Below, piece after piece: positions 1-6,792 of a DNA stretch of 45,028 bases. The notes beneath the pieces are model-generated. The model saw only the letters and a program-made list of their open reading frames with translations. It searched no databases and had not been told where the DNA came from. The position numbers and the translations under genes were made by a program. This DNA comes from a virus. The first letter of the stretch is position 1; every line of letters begins with the position of its first letter. The DNA lies in the IMG/VR virus record IMGVR_UViG_3300042691_014397, positions 1 through 45,028 of that record; one strand, given 5' to 3'.

Positions 1-147
1 ATCTATAGCAGCCAGAAACTCGACATCAACCCATTTCTCTCCACCTTCGTCCGGAAGAGGATCAGCATTGAGACGATACGCCTCCTTTAGAGAAGCAATG
101 ACAATAGCATCAGTTTGGTCATGGTCTAGTTCAATATTGTATTTCAT
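1..147 (-). CDS. Hypothetical phage protein, 3' end outside window
   Basis: Only the first 49 codons are present; the gene runs off the left edge. The protein begins MKYNIELDHDQTDAIVIAS and continues with an acidic stretch and a WVDVEFLAA segment. Short phage proteins with this kind of start (MKYNvEL...vDaIV...L) are common in large myoviruses but have no known function. The start is supported by a GTGAGAAAG ribosome-binding region just upstream, which overlaps the stop of the preceding mini-gene. Confidence 0.7.
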   Translation of the reverse strand, partial: MKYNIELDHDQTDAIVIASLKEAYRLNADPLPDEGGEKWVDVEFLAAID

Positions 148-155
148 TATCTTTC

Positions 156-254
156 TCACCAGTTCTCTGTCACAAACTGTTTGTCCCAACAATGAGCATA
201 TCGATCATTGTGAAACACTAGAACTATCCCGTCATACATGAAGCAGTAGTTCAT
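156..254 (-). CDS. 32-residue hypothetical mini-protein
   Basis: A short gene coding MNYCFMYDGIVLVFHNDRYA and twelve more residues. Its ATG overlaps the TGA of the upstream gene (TGATG), and an AAAGGTGAG Shine-Dalgarno lies in that gene's last codons. Its own TGA lies in the ribosome-binding region of the next gene. The tight packing on both sides is the main evidence that it is real. No function recognised. Confidence 0.5.
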   Translation of the reverse strand: MNYCFMYDGIVLVFHNDRYAHCWDKQFVTENW

Positions 255-532
255 CACTCACCTTTTGGTTCTGGGAACATTTCTTTCGCTTGTTCGTAAG
301 CCTTATCTACCAGATGATTTTTTTCTATAACATAGTTACTTGCTACATACCAAAGTTGTTTTTCAACAATGATCTTACCGTTCTTTATTAGCTTCTCAGG
401 AATAGCCGAAGAACTGCAACTATGTCTCCAAGCGCTTTCTGCTTGGATAAGAATATCATACCAGTTGTATGATGGTGGAACGTTCTCTGCTCTACCATTC
501 GAAAGAATAATCACATATACATCGTCAGTCAT
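254..532 (-). CDS. Hypothetical protein, 92 aa
   Basis: Soluble, mildly acidic protein starting MTDDVYVIILSNG. No family recognised. Two starts are possible. The ATG chosen has GGAGGAG six bases upstream. A GTG fifteen bases earlier has its own AGGAGGT and would add five residues (MEEIE). It is in a run of overlapping small minus-strand genes, and its stop overlaps the start of the next one. Confidence 0.65.
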   Translation of the reverse strand: MTDDVYVIILSNGRAENVPPSYNWYDILIQAESAWRHSCSSSAIPEKLIKNGKIIVEKQLWYVASNYVIEKNHLVDKAYEQAKEMFPEPKGE

Positions 533-575
533 TTCTATCTCCTCCACGTTGACCTCCTCTATATTTGTCTGGCCA

Positions 576-854
576 TCAGAAAATATCCTTTACGTCTTTG
601 AGACCCTCAAGGTATTCATCAAATATCTTTACCATATCTTCCTTAACCAACTCTCGGCACTTCTTTATGATAAGAAGATATTCATTTTGAACCTTATCAT
701 GCGAGAGTTCAACATAGTCCGTAGCAATGAAATTGACTAGTTGTTCATACTTACGAAGACGCTCGATTTCATCAGCGGCTTCTTCAGAAGTTTGCTGATC
801 GTATCCATTGAAAAAGCATGGTTCACGCAGTCGCTTCACAATATCTTCACTCAT
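576..854 (-). CDS. Hypothetical protein, 92 aa, EIERLR type
   Basis: Starts MSEDIVKRLREP, then has an EEAADEIERLRKYE helix and a long charged C-terminal helix. This resembles the many short phage proteins with an 'AADEIERLR' motif, which have no assigned function. The chosen ATG overlaps the stop of the upstream gene as ATGA, the usual arrangement in this genome. A longer reading from an earlier ATG would overlap that gene more heavily. Confidence 0.6.
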   Translation of the reverse strand: MSEDIVKRLREPCFFNGYDQQTSEEAADEIERLRKYEQLVNFIATDYVELSHDKVQNEYLLIIKKCRELVKEDMVKIFDEYLEGLKDVKDIF

Positions 855-1105
855 TCCAAGAAACTCCCTATGTCTGGCGTTACCAAATCTAAACAAGGAA
901 CATAGAACTTCGCATACGTCTTATCTACATATCCTATAACTTTAGGTTCTATACCTCTTCTCCACCCGATCCACTCGTCTGCGGAAGTATTATAGTATAT
1001 CGCTTTGTAAAAACAATCATTCATTTCGTTATTGAAATAGTATGTGTAATAGTATCCAGATCGGTTAGGTTTGGCATCAGGATACTTACTCCACGTATAG
1101 GTCAT
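851..1105 (-). CDS. Hypothetical protein, 84 aa, DUF551-like pattern
   Basis: Tyr- and Trp-rich protein. It has a W-x3-P...SGYYYTYY segment near the start, a central DEWIGWRRG and a VIGYVDKTYAKFYVP end. The order (W..P..G.Y......Y....W.....VigW..) recalls the phage/bacterial DUF551 family, but the match is by eye and weak. It overlaps the next gene by ATGA and abuts the previous one. Function unknown. Confidence 0.6.
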   Translation of the reverse strand: MTYTWSKYPDAKPNRSGYYYTYYFNNEMNDCFYKAIYYNTSADEWIGWRRGIEPKVIGYVDKTYAKFYVPCLDLVTPDIGSFLE

Positions 1106-1410
1106 CAGTCTTTCGCCTTCATCCTCAAGAAAGTGGTGACAGCCTTTTCTTCACACGGTTCACTTATATATGATAGTATCGCACCATGCCTCATCATCAG
1201 ACCATTGAATTTGCGATACTCTTCATAGAAATGCTCGTATTCATCTTTATGAACCCATTCCTCTGTGGTCTCTGAAAACATTCGGATACACCTATAATCT
1301 GTCAGGTCAAGTTTTTCGTTATTCTTAGCGAATGTTAACTCTGCCATATCCGAATCTTCACACTTTCGCCTTATCATAACATACTCCGATTCTGCTTTAT
1401 TCTTGGTCAT
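1105..1410 (-). CDS. Hypothetical protein, 101 aa
   Basis: Begins MTKNKAESEYVMIRRKC. Charged protein rich in Glu and Lys with a central TTEEWVHKDEYEHFYEEYR segment; no family recognised. The start was chosen because AAGGAG sits nine bases upstream. An in-frame TTG 51 bases earlier has a weaker context. Confidence 0.6.
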   Translation of the reverse strand: MTKNKAESEYVMIRRKCEDSDMAELTFAKNNEKLDLTDYRCIRMFSETTEEWVHKDEYEHFYEEYRKFNGLMMRHGAILSYISEPCEEKAVTTFLRMKAKD

Positions 1411-1453
1411 GTGTAGGCTCCTTTCCACTAAAAATATACACAATGCTTCGTCA

Positions 1454-2098
1454 TTAGTCAAGAACCTCTAGAATACGCTGGCGCTTTTCTTCAAACTGTT
1501 GACAGGTCATCTGAAACAGTTTTTCAAGAGCATCTAGTTTAGATTGAGTTTCTGCTTGATTACGCAAGGCTTCGTCACGCTCTTTAGCCACATGCTTCAA
1601 TGTAGCGTAATGGCCATTACGCTCTGAAATGGCGGCATCGAGGTCGGCTTCGGCTTTGTCAGCCCGCAAAGCATCGGGGCGACTACGCCACTCTACGACT
1701 TCCTTTGTCAGCATCTCACATCGCTCATTGGCTACGGCAAGGTCGGTACGGAGGCGGGTGATTTCGTCGGCAACTTTCTCAGACACGTAATGCCCCGTCT
1801 TGTCTATGTCTACGACGACTAGTCCATGTGGACCAAGGCGTTCCCGTAATTTTTCGACTTCCTCATTAGCGGCATCGAGGTCGGCACGAAGTTTCTTTAC
1901 AAGTTTCTCTATTTGAACTACTGAGTCTGTAATCGATCCGTCATTAGGTGCTCCCATTAGTTCAGCATTGACTGAAATCAAATCAGTGTAATGCTTCTTA
2001 AACTCATTGGCTGCGGCGAGTTCGGCACGAAGCCGCAGATTTTCCTCATATACGCTTTCTCTTACTTGCTTCAATTGCTGCTGATGAATGTCATTCAT
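1454..2098 (-). CDS. Coiled-coil protein with internal repeats, 214 aa
   Basis: Almost entirely predicted coiled coil. A heptad-like module of the form LRAELAAANE / LRADLDAANEEVEKLRE / LRTDLAVANERCEMLTKE occurs three times, and the DNA under it is visibly repeated (variants of 'ctcattgg-ctgcggcgag-ttcggcacg'). This part is GC-richer than its neighbours, which may reflect repeat expansion or later acquisition. The start ATG follows a GGGGGAAC element and overlaps the end of the 34-residue membrane mini-gene. Similar proteins occur in many phages without known function; a structural or scaffolding role is only a guess. Confidence 0.6.
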   Translation of the reverse strand: MNDIHQQQLKQVRESVYEENLRLRAELAAANEFKKHYTDLISVNAELMGAPNDGSITDSVVQIEKLVKKLRADLDAANEEVEKLRERLGPHGLVVVDIDKTGHYVSEKVADEITRLRTDLAVANERCEMLTKEVVEWRSRPDALRADKAEADLDAAISERNGHYATLKHVAKERDEALRNQAETQSKLDALEKLFQMTCQQFEEKRQRILEVLD

Positions 2099-2195
2099 CA
2101 CTGTTCCCCCATAATCCAAACATATCCATCACTATTAAGATCAGAAATACACAGCCAAAAACAACATAACATTTGACAAACTGTTCTTCGCTCAT
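2091..2195 (-). CDS. 34-residue single-span membrane mini-protein
   Basis: Reads MSEEQFVKCYVVFGCVFLIL and then IVMDMFGLWGNSDE. An N-terminal acidic head is followed by one hydrophobic span (about residues 9-27) and an acidic tail. The stop overlaps the start of the downstream coiled-coil gene. The Shine-Dalgarno is weak (GTGAGAC). One of several tiny membrane proteins in this genome; such proteins in T4-like phages sometimes act on host membrane functions, but nothing specific can be said here. Confidence 0.45.
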   Translation of the reverse strand: MSEEQFVKCYVVFGCVFLILIVMDMFGLWGNSDE

Positions 2196-2203
2196 TAATT
2201 GTC

Positions 2204-2374
2204 TCACAATTTAACTTTTATTCCCAAAAGTTCTTTTGCATGTTCAATTGCTTCTTCAATTGCTTCTTCAATTGCTTCTGAGTATGCAAGCTTGCGTTCA
2301 TCAGATTCTTTATTTTTAATAAGAGTTAAGACAAAAAGAATCTTCTTTAGCTTATTTGTTTCTTCATCGGTCAT
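2204..2374 (-). CDS. Hypothetical protein, 56 aa, AIEE repeat
   Basis: Charged, mostly helical small protein starting MTDEETNKLKKILFVLTLIK. Near the C-terminus the codons for AIEE occur three times in tandem (DNA repeat gcaattgaagaa), so the copy number could vary by slippage. A GGAG ribosome-binding site lies eight bases before the ATG. No family recognised. Confidence 0.55.
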   Translation of the reverse strand: MTDEETNKLKKILFVLTLIKNKESDERKLAYSEAIEEAIEEAIEHAKELLGIKVKL

Positions 2375-2384
2375 GTTTTTCTCC

Positions 2385-2546
2385 TCATAATTTATGAAAC
2401 TCTTTTTTAAAAAGAGTAATGTCAGGACTAATCTCTATCATAAAATCTTCTTCAAAATACCATGGGCAATAATTTTCTTTTTGTTCGTTTGAAGAACAGT
2501 CAAAATATTCCTGAAATCTTTCTTTCCATACGTTTCTGTCGTTCAT
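2385..2546 (-). CDS. Hypothetical protein, 53 aa
   Basis: Begins MNDRNVWKERFQEYFDCSS and is acidic and aromatic-rich. Its ATG overlaps the TGA of the upstream gene (ATGA), indicating translational coupling. No family recognised. Confidence 0.55.
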   Translation of the reverse strand: MNDRNVWKERFQEYFDCSSNEQKENYCPWYFEEDFMIEISPDITLFKKEFHKL

Positions 2547-2797
2547 AATTCAATTACCTCATATGTCTGTTCAAAAATAGCAGGAGCCACAGGATAAAAC
2601 TCGCCATACACTCCTTTAATTATATAATCTCGTAGTCGTGCAGTCATAACACCTTCTAGTGTTATAATCTGAATAGAAGGTTCTGCATTATCTTCTCTCC
2701 TAAGAGACAATCCATTACACCATTTTGCTACAATATCTGCATTAGAATCAAGAAGTTGCATTGCTTCAACTTCAACTGGTTTCTTTCGAACTCTCAT
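2543..2797 (-). CDS. Conserved phage protein of the 'RVRKKPVEVEAMQ...GEFYP' type
   Basis: Starts MRVRKKPVEVEAMQLL and ends with RDYIIKGVYGEFYPVAP..FEQTYEVI. This combination is a very widespread small phage protein pattern (MkvRKKPvvVeA.q ... GD.IikGvkGEfYP..p.iF..TYe) found in phages of many hosts. It is recognised from memory and its function is unknown. It overlaps the stop of the primase-side neighbour and the start of the next gene by four bases each, so it is part of the primase transcription unit. Confidence 0.8.
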   Translation of the reverse strand: MRVRKKPVEVEAMQLLDSNADIVAKWCNGLSLRREDNAEPSIQIITLEGVMTARLRDYIIKGVYGEFYPVAPAIFEQTYEVIEL

Positions 2798-3819
2798 ACT
2801 TTACTCCATTTTTGTAGTGCTAGTTTTGCTGCAAGATCTTTATATGTATTCTGATCAATTATATACTGAATGAAGTCAGAAGTCAACCCTGCTAATACCA
2901 TATCATTAACATCTTTGTGTTCTAGATTCTCTGGCCAGATACAAACACTATATCCTTGCATAATTGCCTTGTCCAGTTTCTTTACAGTTTCTTTGCTTCT
3001 TGGTTCATTATCATACACAATTACCAGGTTTGGCTTGTTGAGACTGCCGCATGCAGATACCAAGTCGCCGCCAGCAGTAGCAACAGAGTTTGGAATAAAC
3101 ATAGAATCGATCGGACCCTCCAGGACATATATGCGCTTTGAACTATCCAAAGTGTCCAAACCATAAAGTTTAGGTACATCATCCCTAAGTATAATTGTAA
3201 TGTATTTAACTTTCGAAGATCCCCGAAGAGATCTTCCTTGGAGGGCATGAACGGACTTATCACCATCCAGAAAAGGAATAAGCAATCTTGTCTCATCCTT
3301 AGCCAGAGCTTCAACTGAAAACTTGTCGGGAACAAGACTATTGACATAATGCATAAAATTAGGACAAGAAAATAGTTTGGCATGATATTCATTAGGTATC
3401 TTTCTGTTCATAACGAATTTTTTTATAGGATTCTCCGGAGAAAGTTGACTGACTTTCTTCAATCCTTTTAAAGGCCCTGATTTCATGAAGACAGGTTTCT
3501 TCATCTTCTCAACAAACTTTTCTAAGTTGATTTGTTCAGGAGTCTTTGAATCTTTTAGTTTTTCTAGTTGATAGTCATTATATATATTTTCGTCAATTAT
3601 CTTCAAAAACTTAGGAATACCCATTGTTGCACTGCAATTATGACAGTGAAACATTAGTTTACCTTCTTTTTGATAGATATAGCCTCTGGCTTTGTTCTTA
3701 TGGGTATTAGAATCACCACATAAAGGACACCTAAAGTTATATAGGCTAGGTCCCTTACGTTTGAATTTTTCTAATCTTGATGAAATAATACCAATATATT
3801 TTTGTGCTAACCAATCCAT
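2794..3819 (-). CDS. 61: DNA primase, T4 gp61-like
   Basis: DnaG-type primase that makes RNA primers for lagging-strand synthesis together with the gp41 helicase encoded at 15.8-17.2 kb. An N-terminal zinc-binding site is visible as C31-x2-C34 and C59-x2-C62. The TOPRIM catalytic core is also present: YVLEG at 231-235 (E234) and IVYDNEPR at 267-274 (D270). At 341 aa it is almost exactly the length of T4 gp61, and it shares the T4 strings CPxCGDS, NKARG, VLEGPIDS and DNEPR. The ATG is preceded by AAGGAT. It has its own near-perfect sigma70-type promoter about 35-60 bases upstream. Confidence 0.95.
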   Translation of the reverse strand: MDWLAQKYIGIISSRLEKFKRKGPSLYNFRCPLCGDSNTHKNKARGYIYQKEGKLMFHCHNCSATMGIPKFLKIIDENIYNDYQLEKLKDSKTPEQINLEKFVEKMKKPVFMKSGPLKGLKKVSQLSPENPIKKFVMNRKIPNEYHAKLFSCPNFMHYVNSLVPDKFSVEALAKDETRLLIPFLDGDKSVHALQGRSLRGSSKVKYITIILRDDVPKLYGLDTLDSSKRIYVLEGPIDSMFIPNSVATAGGDLVSACGSLNKPNLVIVYDNEPRSKETVKKLDKAIMQGYSVCIWPENLEHKDVNDMVLAGLTSDFIQYIIDQNTYKDLAAKLALQKWSKV

Positions 3820-3853
3820 TATATATCCTTAATATCTTCATGACCACAGCACA

Positions 3854-3881
3854 ATTATACACCGAACTAGAATAATGTCAA
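3854..3881 (-). promoter_or_regulatory. Sigma70-like promoter for primase
   Basis: On the minus strand TTGACA is followed after 16 bases by TATAAT, both perfect consensus. It lies in the short gap between the coiled-coil/TM gene and the primase start, the place expected for a promoter of the primase operon. Confidence 0.8.
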
Positions 3882-3882
3882 G

Positions 3883-4281
3883 TTAAATCTTACGAACCAG
3901 TTCTAAAATTTTATCACCATAGGCTAAAAAAAATGCAATAACACTGAAACCGCCCATGTATGTCCACATCATTTTTTCCATGTCACTGATTTTTTTAGAA
4001 ATTTTGTCATATTGTTCTTTAAAATCTTCACGCATGTTTTCTAATTCTTCTAAAATATTTTTATCTTCTGATCTCATTGTATTGTATACGTTGTTAAGTT
4101 TACCATCAACCTCGTCTCTACGTCTTTCTAATACGTCAACGAGACTATCCATTGTTTTTTCTTGCTGAGAAATTCTTAATTCGTGGACAGCAATCATTTT
4201 GTTCAAATCGGCTGAAATTTCTGTTAATTTCGTTATGGCATCTTCTAGTTTTGATTGACGGTAATCGTCATAGTCTGCCAT
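3883..4281 (-). CDS. Coiled-coil protein with C-terminal membrane anchor
   Basis: 132 aa. Residues 1-105 form a long charged coiled coil (KLEDAITKLTEISADLNKM...). They are followed by one hydrophobic span (MWTYMGGFSVIAFFLAYG) and a short basic tail. This layout resembles XhlA-type/haemolysin-like phage membrane proteins and similar T4-like proteins, but there is no decisive motif. It starts on the TAATG stop of the metalloprotease-like gene, so it belongs to the virion-type operon. A lysis or membrane-association role is possible; function unproven. Confidence 0.7.
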   Translation of the reverse strand: MADYDDYRQSKLEDAITKLTEISADLNKMIAVHELRISQQEKTMDSLVDVLERRRDEVDGKLNNVYNTMRSEDKNILEELENMREDFKEQYDKISKKISDMEKMMWTYMGGFSVIAFFLAYGDKILELVRKI

Positions 4282-4799
4282 TATTTGTCATCCTTCTTTT
4301 CTTTTTTTAGGATATCAGACAATCTCTTTCTTCTTACAAAACCCATAATGTGACTTTTTCCACCTGGTTCGCCTTTTGGACCAACTCCAATACCTTCAAT
4401 ACCACCAGCACCGGCTAGATTGGCGGCAACAGGTGATTCTGATTCGGCAACATGTGATGGGATTGTTCTTAATTTAAATACGCTAGTGAATGTAGTATTA
4501 TATTTTCTCATTATTCTACCAGCTATTGCGTTTGCTTCATCTTCTTTTTGGATTTCTGAATTTTTTACACCCATAAGATTTTGCTTGAAATGAAACAATT
4601 CATGTGCTATAGTTCTCATAATATCATTTGGATGCCTATCAGTTATTCTGATATAAATCTCATGTCCTATAGAATGACCGAATGCGTTTTTTGAGTTTTC
4701 TGATTTACCGACAAAATGAATTTTTGGTAATACATTTAGACCTAATTCTTTGGCTGCAAATTTTACAAATTTTTGTAACTCTTTAATTTCTGTAGCCAT
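4281..4799 (-). CDS. HExxH zinc metalloprotease-like protein with structural C-terminal tail
   Basis: A zinc-protease signature is visible: TIAHELFHFKQNLMG around residues 63-77 (HELFH) with a downstream EDEANAIAGR that could supply the third ligand Glu. About residues 1-110 therefore look like a small gluzincin-type peptidase. The C-terminal third is different. It is low-complexity with AANLAGAGGIEGIGVGPKG followed by EPG, a Gly/Ala motif I associate with virion-type proteins of T4-like marine phages. It lies at the head of the structural block. A virion-associated or maturation peptidase is an inference; the substrate is unknown. Confidence 0.75.
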   Translation of the reverse strand: MATEIKELQKFVKFAAKELGLNVLPKIHFVGKSENSKNAFGHSIGHEIYIRITDRHPNDIMRTIAHELFHFKQNLMGVKNSEIQKEDEANAIAGRIMRKYNTTFTSVFKLRTIPSHVAESESPVAANLAGAGGIEGIGVGPKGEPGGKSHIMGFVRRKRLSDILKKEKKDDK

Positions 4800-5188
4800 T
4801 AAACTTTCCTTAGAATATTGATTATATTTTGATCCATTTCTATTAGATCAGTATCAATTATTTTTTCATCTCCAACTTCATATAATCTATCTGGTAATAC
4901 ATTCAATAAAAGTAAAAAAGGTTTTATGTATTTCATCTGCGGTTTCAATTTAAGATATAAAATCTTACATACCGCAGGTGATCCAAAACAATTATTTAAT
5001 ACAATAATATGATTGAGAATTAATCTTTCTTTTAATTCCCCATTTTCAACATATCTTGTAATTAATTTTTTTATGTATTTGATTCTATTGATGTCCTCAA
5101 TAAAATCTTCGGTCGAAGCATATCTTGCATTATCATAATGTGATGCACAGTATAATAAAAAGTTATCTTCTGTCAGTTTTTCATTCAT
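4799..5188 (-). CDS. Conserved T4-like phage protein, 129 aa
   Basis: Helical protein starting MNEKLTEDNFLLYCASHYDN, with LITRYVENGELKERLILNHI in the middle. Proteins with this 'LT.eNFllYaa.nY.n... ELkERLiLNHliv' pattern are recurrent in T4-like phages of aquatic bacteria next to virion genes. Recognised from memory; function unknown. It overlaps the metalloprotease-like gene by one base and is probably cotranscribed with the flanking structural genes. Confidence 0.75.
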   Translation of the reverse strand: MNEKLTEDNFLLYCASHYDNARYASTEDFIEDINRIKYIKKLITRYVENGELKERLILNHIIVLNNCFGSPAVCKILYLKLKPQMKYIKPFLLLLNVLPDRLYEVGDEKIIDTDLIEMDQNIINILRKV

Positions 5189-5189
5189 A

Positions 5190-5462
5190 TTACCAAGAAG
5201 TTAGAGCAGTTCTTTTCCATGTGCTGTTAGCAACACAAACATAAAGATAATCATTGTCTCTTGCAAAGGTGCCAGCTACTCCATTAGAAGATGAATTAGC
5301 TGGCACAGTGTTTGAAATGACAAGATTAGCAGCAAAAATTCCTACATTGACAGTTCTAACGGAAGCATTTCCTGAAGGGTCTCGGAGGACTAAGACCCTA
5401 TCAGTGGAAGCTACGTTAGCTGCTGTTGCTAACTGTGAAACCTTTTTGCTATTATCTGTCAT
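5190..5462 (-). CDS. Small virion-type protein, 90 aa
   Basis: Starts MTDNSKKVSQLATAANVAS and ends DYLYVCVANSTWKRTALTSW. The 'KKvSeLtTaanVasaD.lvv..dpsG...' opening and the 'YLYVatanntwKRvaLs.w' ending are typical of short structural or fibre-associated proteins in T4-like aquatic phages. It lies directly downstream of the larger virion protein gene. Function within the particle not known. Confidence 0.7.
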   Translation of the reverse strand: MTDNSKKVSQLATAANVASTDRVLVLRDPSGNASVRTVNVGIFAANLVISNTVPANSSSNGVAGTFARDNDYLYVCVANSTWKRTALTSW

Positions 5463-5473
5463 TATTTACTCTA

Positions 5474-6463
5474 TTAGTTTGAGTCAGGAAGAATAGTATC
5501 GTCAGAAGCATCAGATGTAGTTGCTGCTGTACCAAATCCAGCAGTCTGAGCACCTAGCGATCCCATTGCAACTAGTGTTTCATACTGAACACGTCCAGCA
5601 CGTCCACCAGTTCCTTCAGTACGAATTACCCAACCGGCATGTGAAACACCCTTGTTCTTTGCACCACCAACTGTTACATAACCAGTTGCTCTATCACCTG
5701 TGATAGTGTGTGTTTCGCCTGGATTGGTTGTTCTTGCGTCTGTAATATTGATATTAGCACCACCAGATGTAGCAGCCAACTTAAGTGTAGTTGTATTGGC
5801 AAATGATACATAATAATATGTATTACCTGTTAGAGGTGCAATTGGGGTATTTCCTGTTGGAACACCGTAATAAAGTCTGTCACCGGCCTGCCAGATTGAA
5901 TTAGCAGTTGATACAATCAAAGTATCGTTTGTATTGCTGAATCCAGTTGAGTTGGCGGTAATATTAATTGCTGATGGTGCAGCAATAGATAGAGTTGGAT
6001 TATTTACAATATTTGCACCAGCCTGATTGATCTTTAGTGTTGTGATCTTTCCGGCAAGTGTAGTTGAATTGGCGAATGCATTGACGGCTGTAGCATTAGT
6101 TGTACCATTAGCCCATGTCAATGTGACAACGGCATTTGCACCATATCCAGAACCTTGTGATGTTACATATGTAAGTGATAGATTACCACCAGTAACACCG
6201 GCTTCTGCTGCACTAACACCAAACACACCAACGGCAACGTTTGAAATAAATGCACCAACAGTTGTATTGTTGAACATGTTAACATCAACACCTGCACGTG
6301 AACCGGCTGATGTGTTTCCAAAATGAGCATTGGCACCATCAACACGATTTACCTGATCGCCTTTTACGAGCGCCCAAGTTCCCATTGGTGCTCCATTAGA
6401 TGTTTCTTTTGTAGTGCTGCTATTAGCAGTAACTGACTGATCGTTTCTTCCCCAAAGTGGCAT
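5474..6463 (-). CDS. Virion structural protein, 329 aa
   Basis: Starts MPLWGRNDQSVTANSSTTKE. It contains GGRAGRVQYETLVAMGSLG near the end and finishes DDTILPDSN. The central part is Ala/Asn/Thr-rich beta-type sequence. The combination MPLWG..D.avTaNS...KE....GaP.GTyalVkg...HfGNTS.GsRA is characteristic of a structural protein of T4-like cyanophages and relatives. Recognised from memory; its place in the particle is not assigned. AGGAGG precedes the ATG, and an AATAAATA late-type element lies about 30 bases upstream. Confidence 0.8.
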   Translation of the reverse strand: MPLWGRNDQSVTANSSTTKETSNGAPMGTWALVKGDQVNRVDGANAHFGNTSAGSRAGVDVNMFNNTTVGAFISNVAVGVFGVSAAEAGVTGGNLSLTYVTSQGSGYGANAVVTLTWANGTTNATAVNAFANSTTLAGKITTLKINQAGANIVNNPTLSIAAPSAINITANSTGFSNTNDTLIVSTANSIWQAGDRLYYGVPTGNTPIAPLTGNTYYYVSFANTTTLKLAATSGGANINITDARTTNPGETHTITGDRATGYVTVGGAKNKGVSHAGWVIRTEGTGGRAGRVQYETLVAMGSLGAQTAGFGTAATTSDASDDTILPDSN

Positions 6464-6489
6464 TTGTATCCTCCTAAGAATAATTTCTT

Positions 6490-6792
6490 TTATTTATTGT
6501 TTTCAAAATCTAACATATCTTTTAGATAATCAGATTTAGTGTTAATTAATTTTTGTAGATCGCCATGTGTTTCATGATGATAATGTGATGGCGGTTCTAC
6601 GGTTTCTTTTTGAACAACCTGTCTGTGAATTACTTGAATTTTCTTTGGCTCTTTAACAGACTGTTCAATTGGTTTTGGTTCTTCAACTTTAACGATTTTT
6701 TTTGTTTCAGGGTCCCATCTATATGAGCCAGCCGATGGAGAATCACTCTCCACCGTCTTGACTGTCATAGAACCTTTCAAAATAAGAGGCAT
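6490..6792 (-). CDS. Hypothetical protein in virion operon, 100 aa
   Basis: Begins MPLILKGSMTVKTVESDSPS. The middle is Pro/Lys/Glu-rich (KVEEPKPIEQSVKEPKKIQ) with a HYHHETHGD cluster, and the end is a short helix. No family recognised. It overlaps the stop of the 893-residue gene by one base (TAATG) and is probably cotranslated with it. Confidence 0.65.
   Translation of the reverse strand: MPLILKGSMTVKTVESDSPSAGSYRWDPETKKIVKVEEPKPIEQSVKEPKKIQVIHRQVVQKETVEPPSHYHHETHGDLQKLINTKSDYLKDMLDFENNK
6491..6498 (-). promoter_or_regulatory. T4-late-like promoter element AATAAATA
   Basis: One mismatch from the T4 late -10 element TATAAATA, in the right orientation and about 28-35 bases before the start of the 329-residue structural gene. 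See the companion sites at 13477, 15169, 15332, 25542, 27037 and 35621, and on the plus strand at 24278 and 34650. Confidence 0.5.

Noticed and set aside
851-896. Longer N-terminus for the 92-aa EIERLR gene
   Set aside because: It would overlap the upstream gene by 46 bases and has no better ribosome site than the ATGA start.
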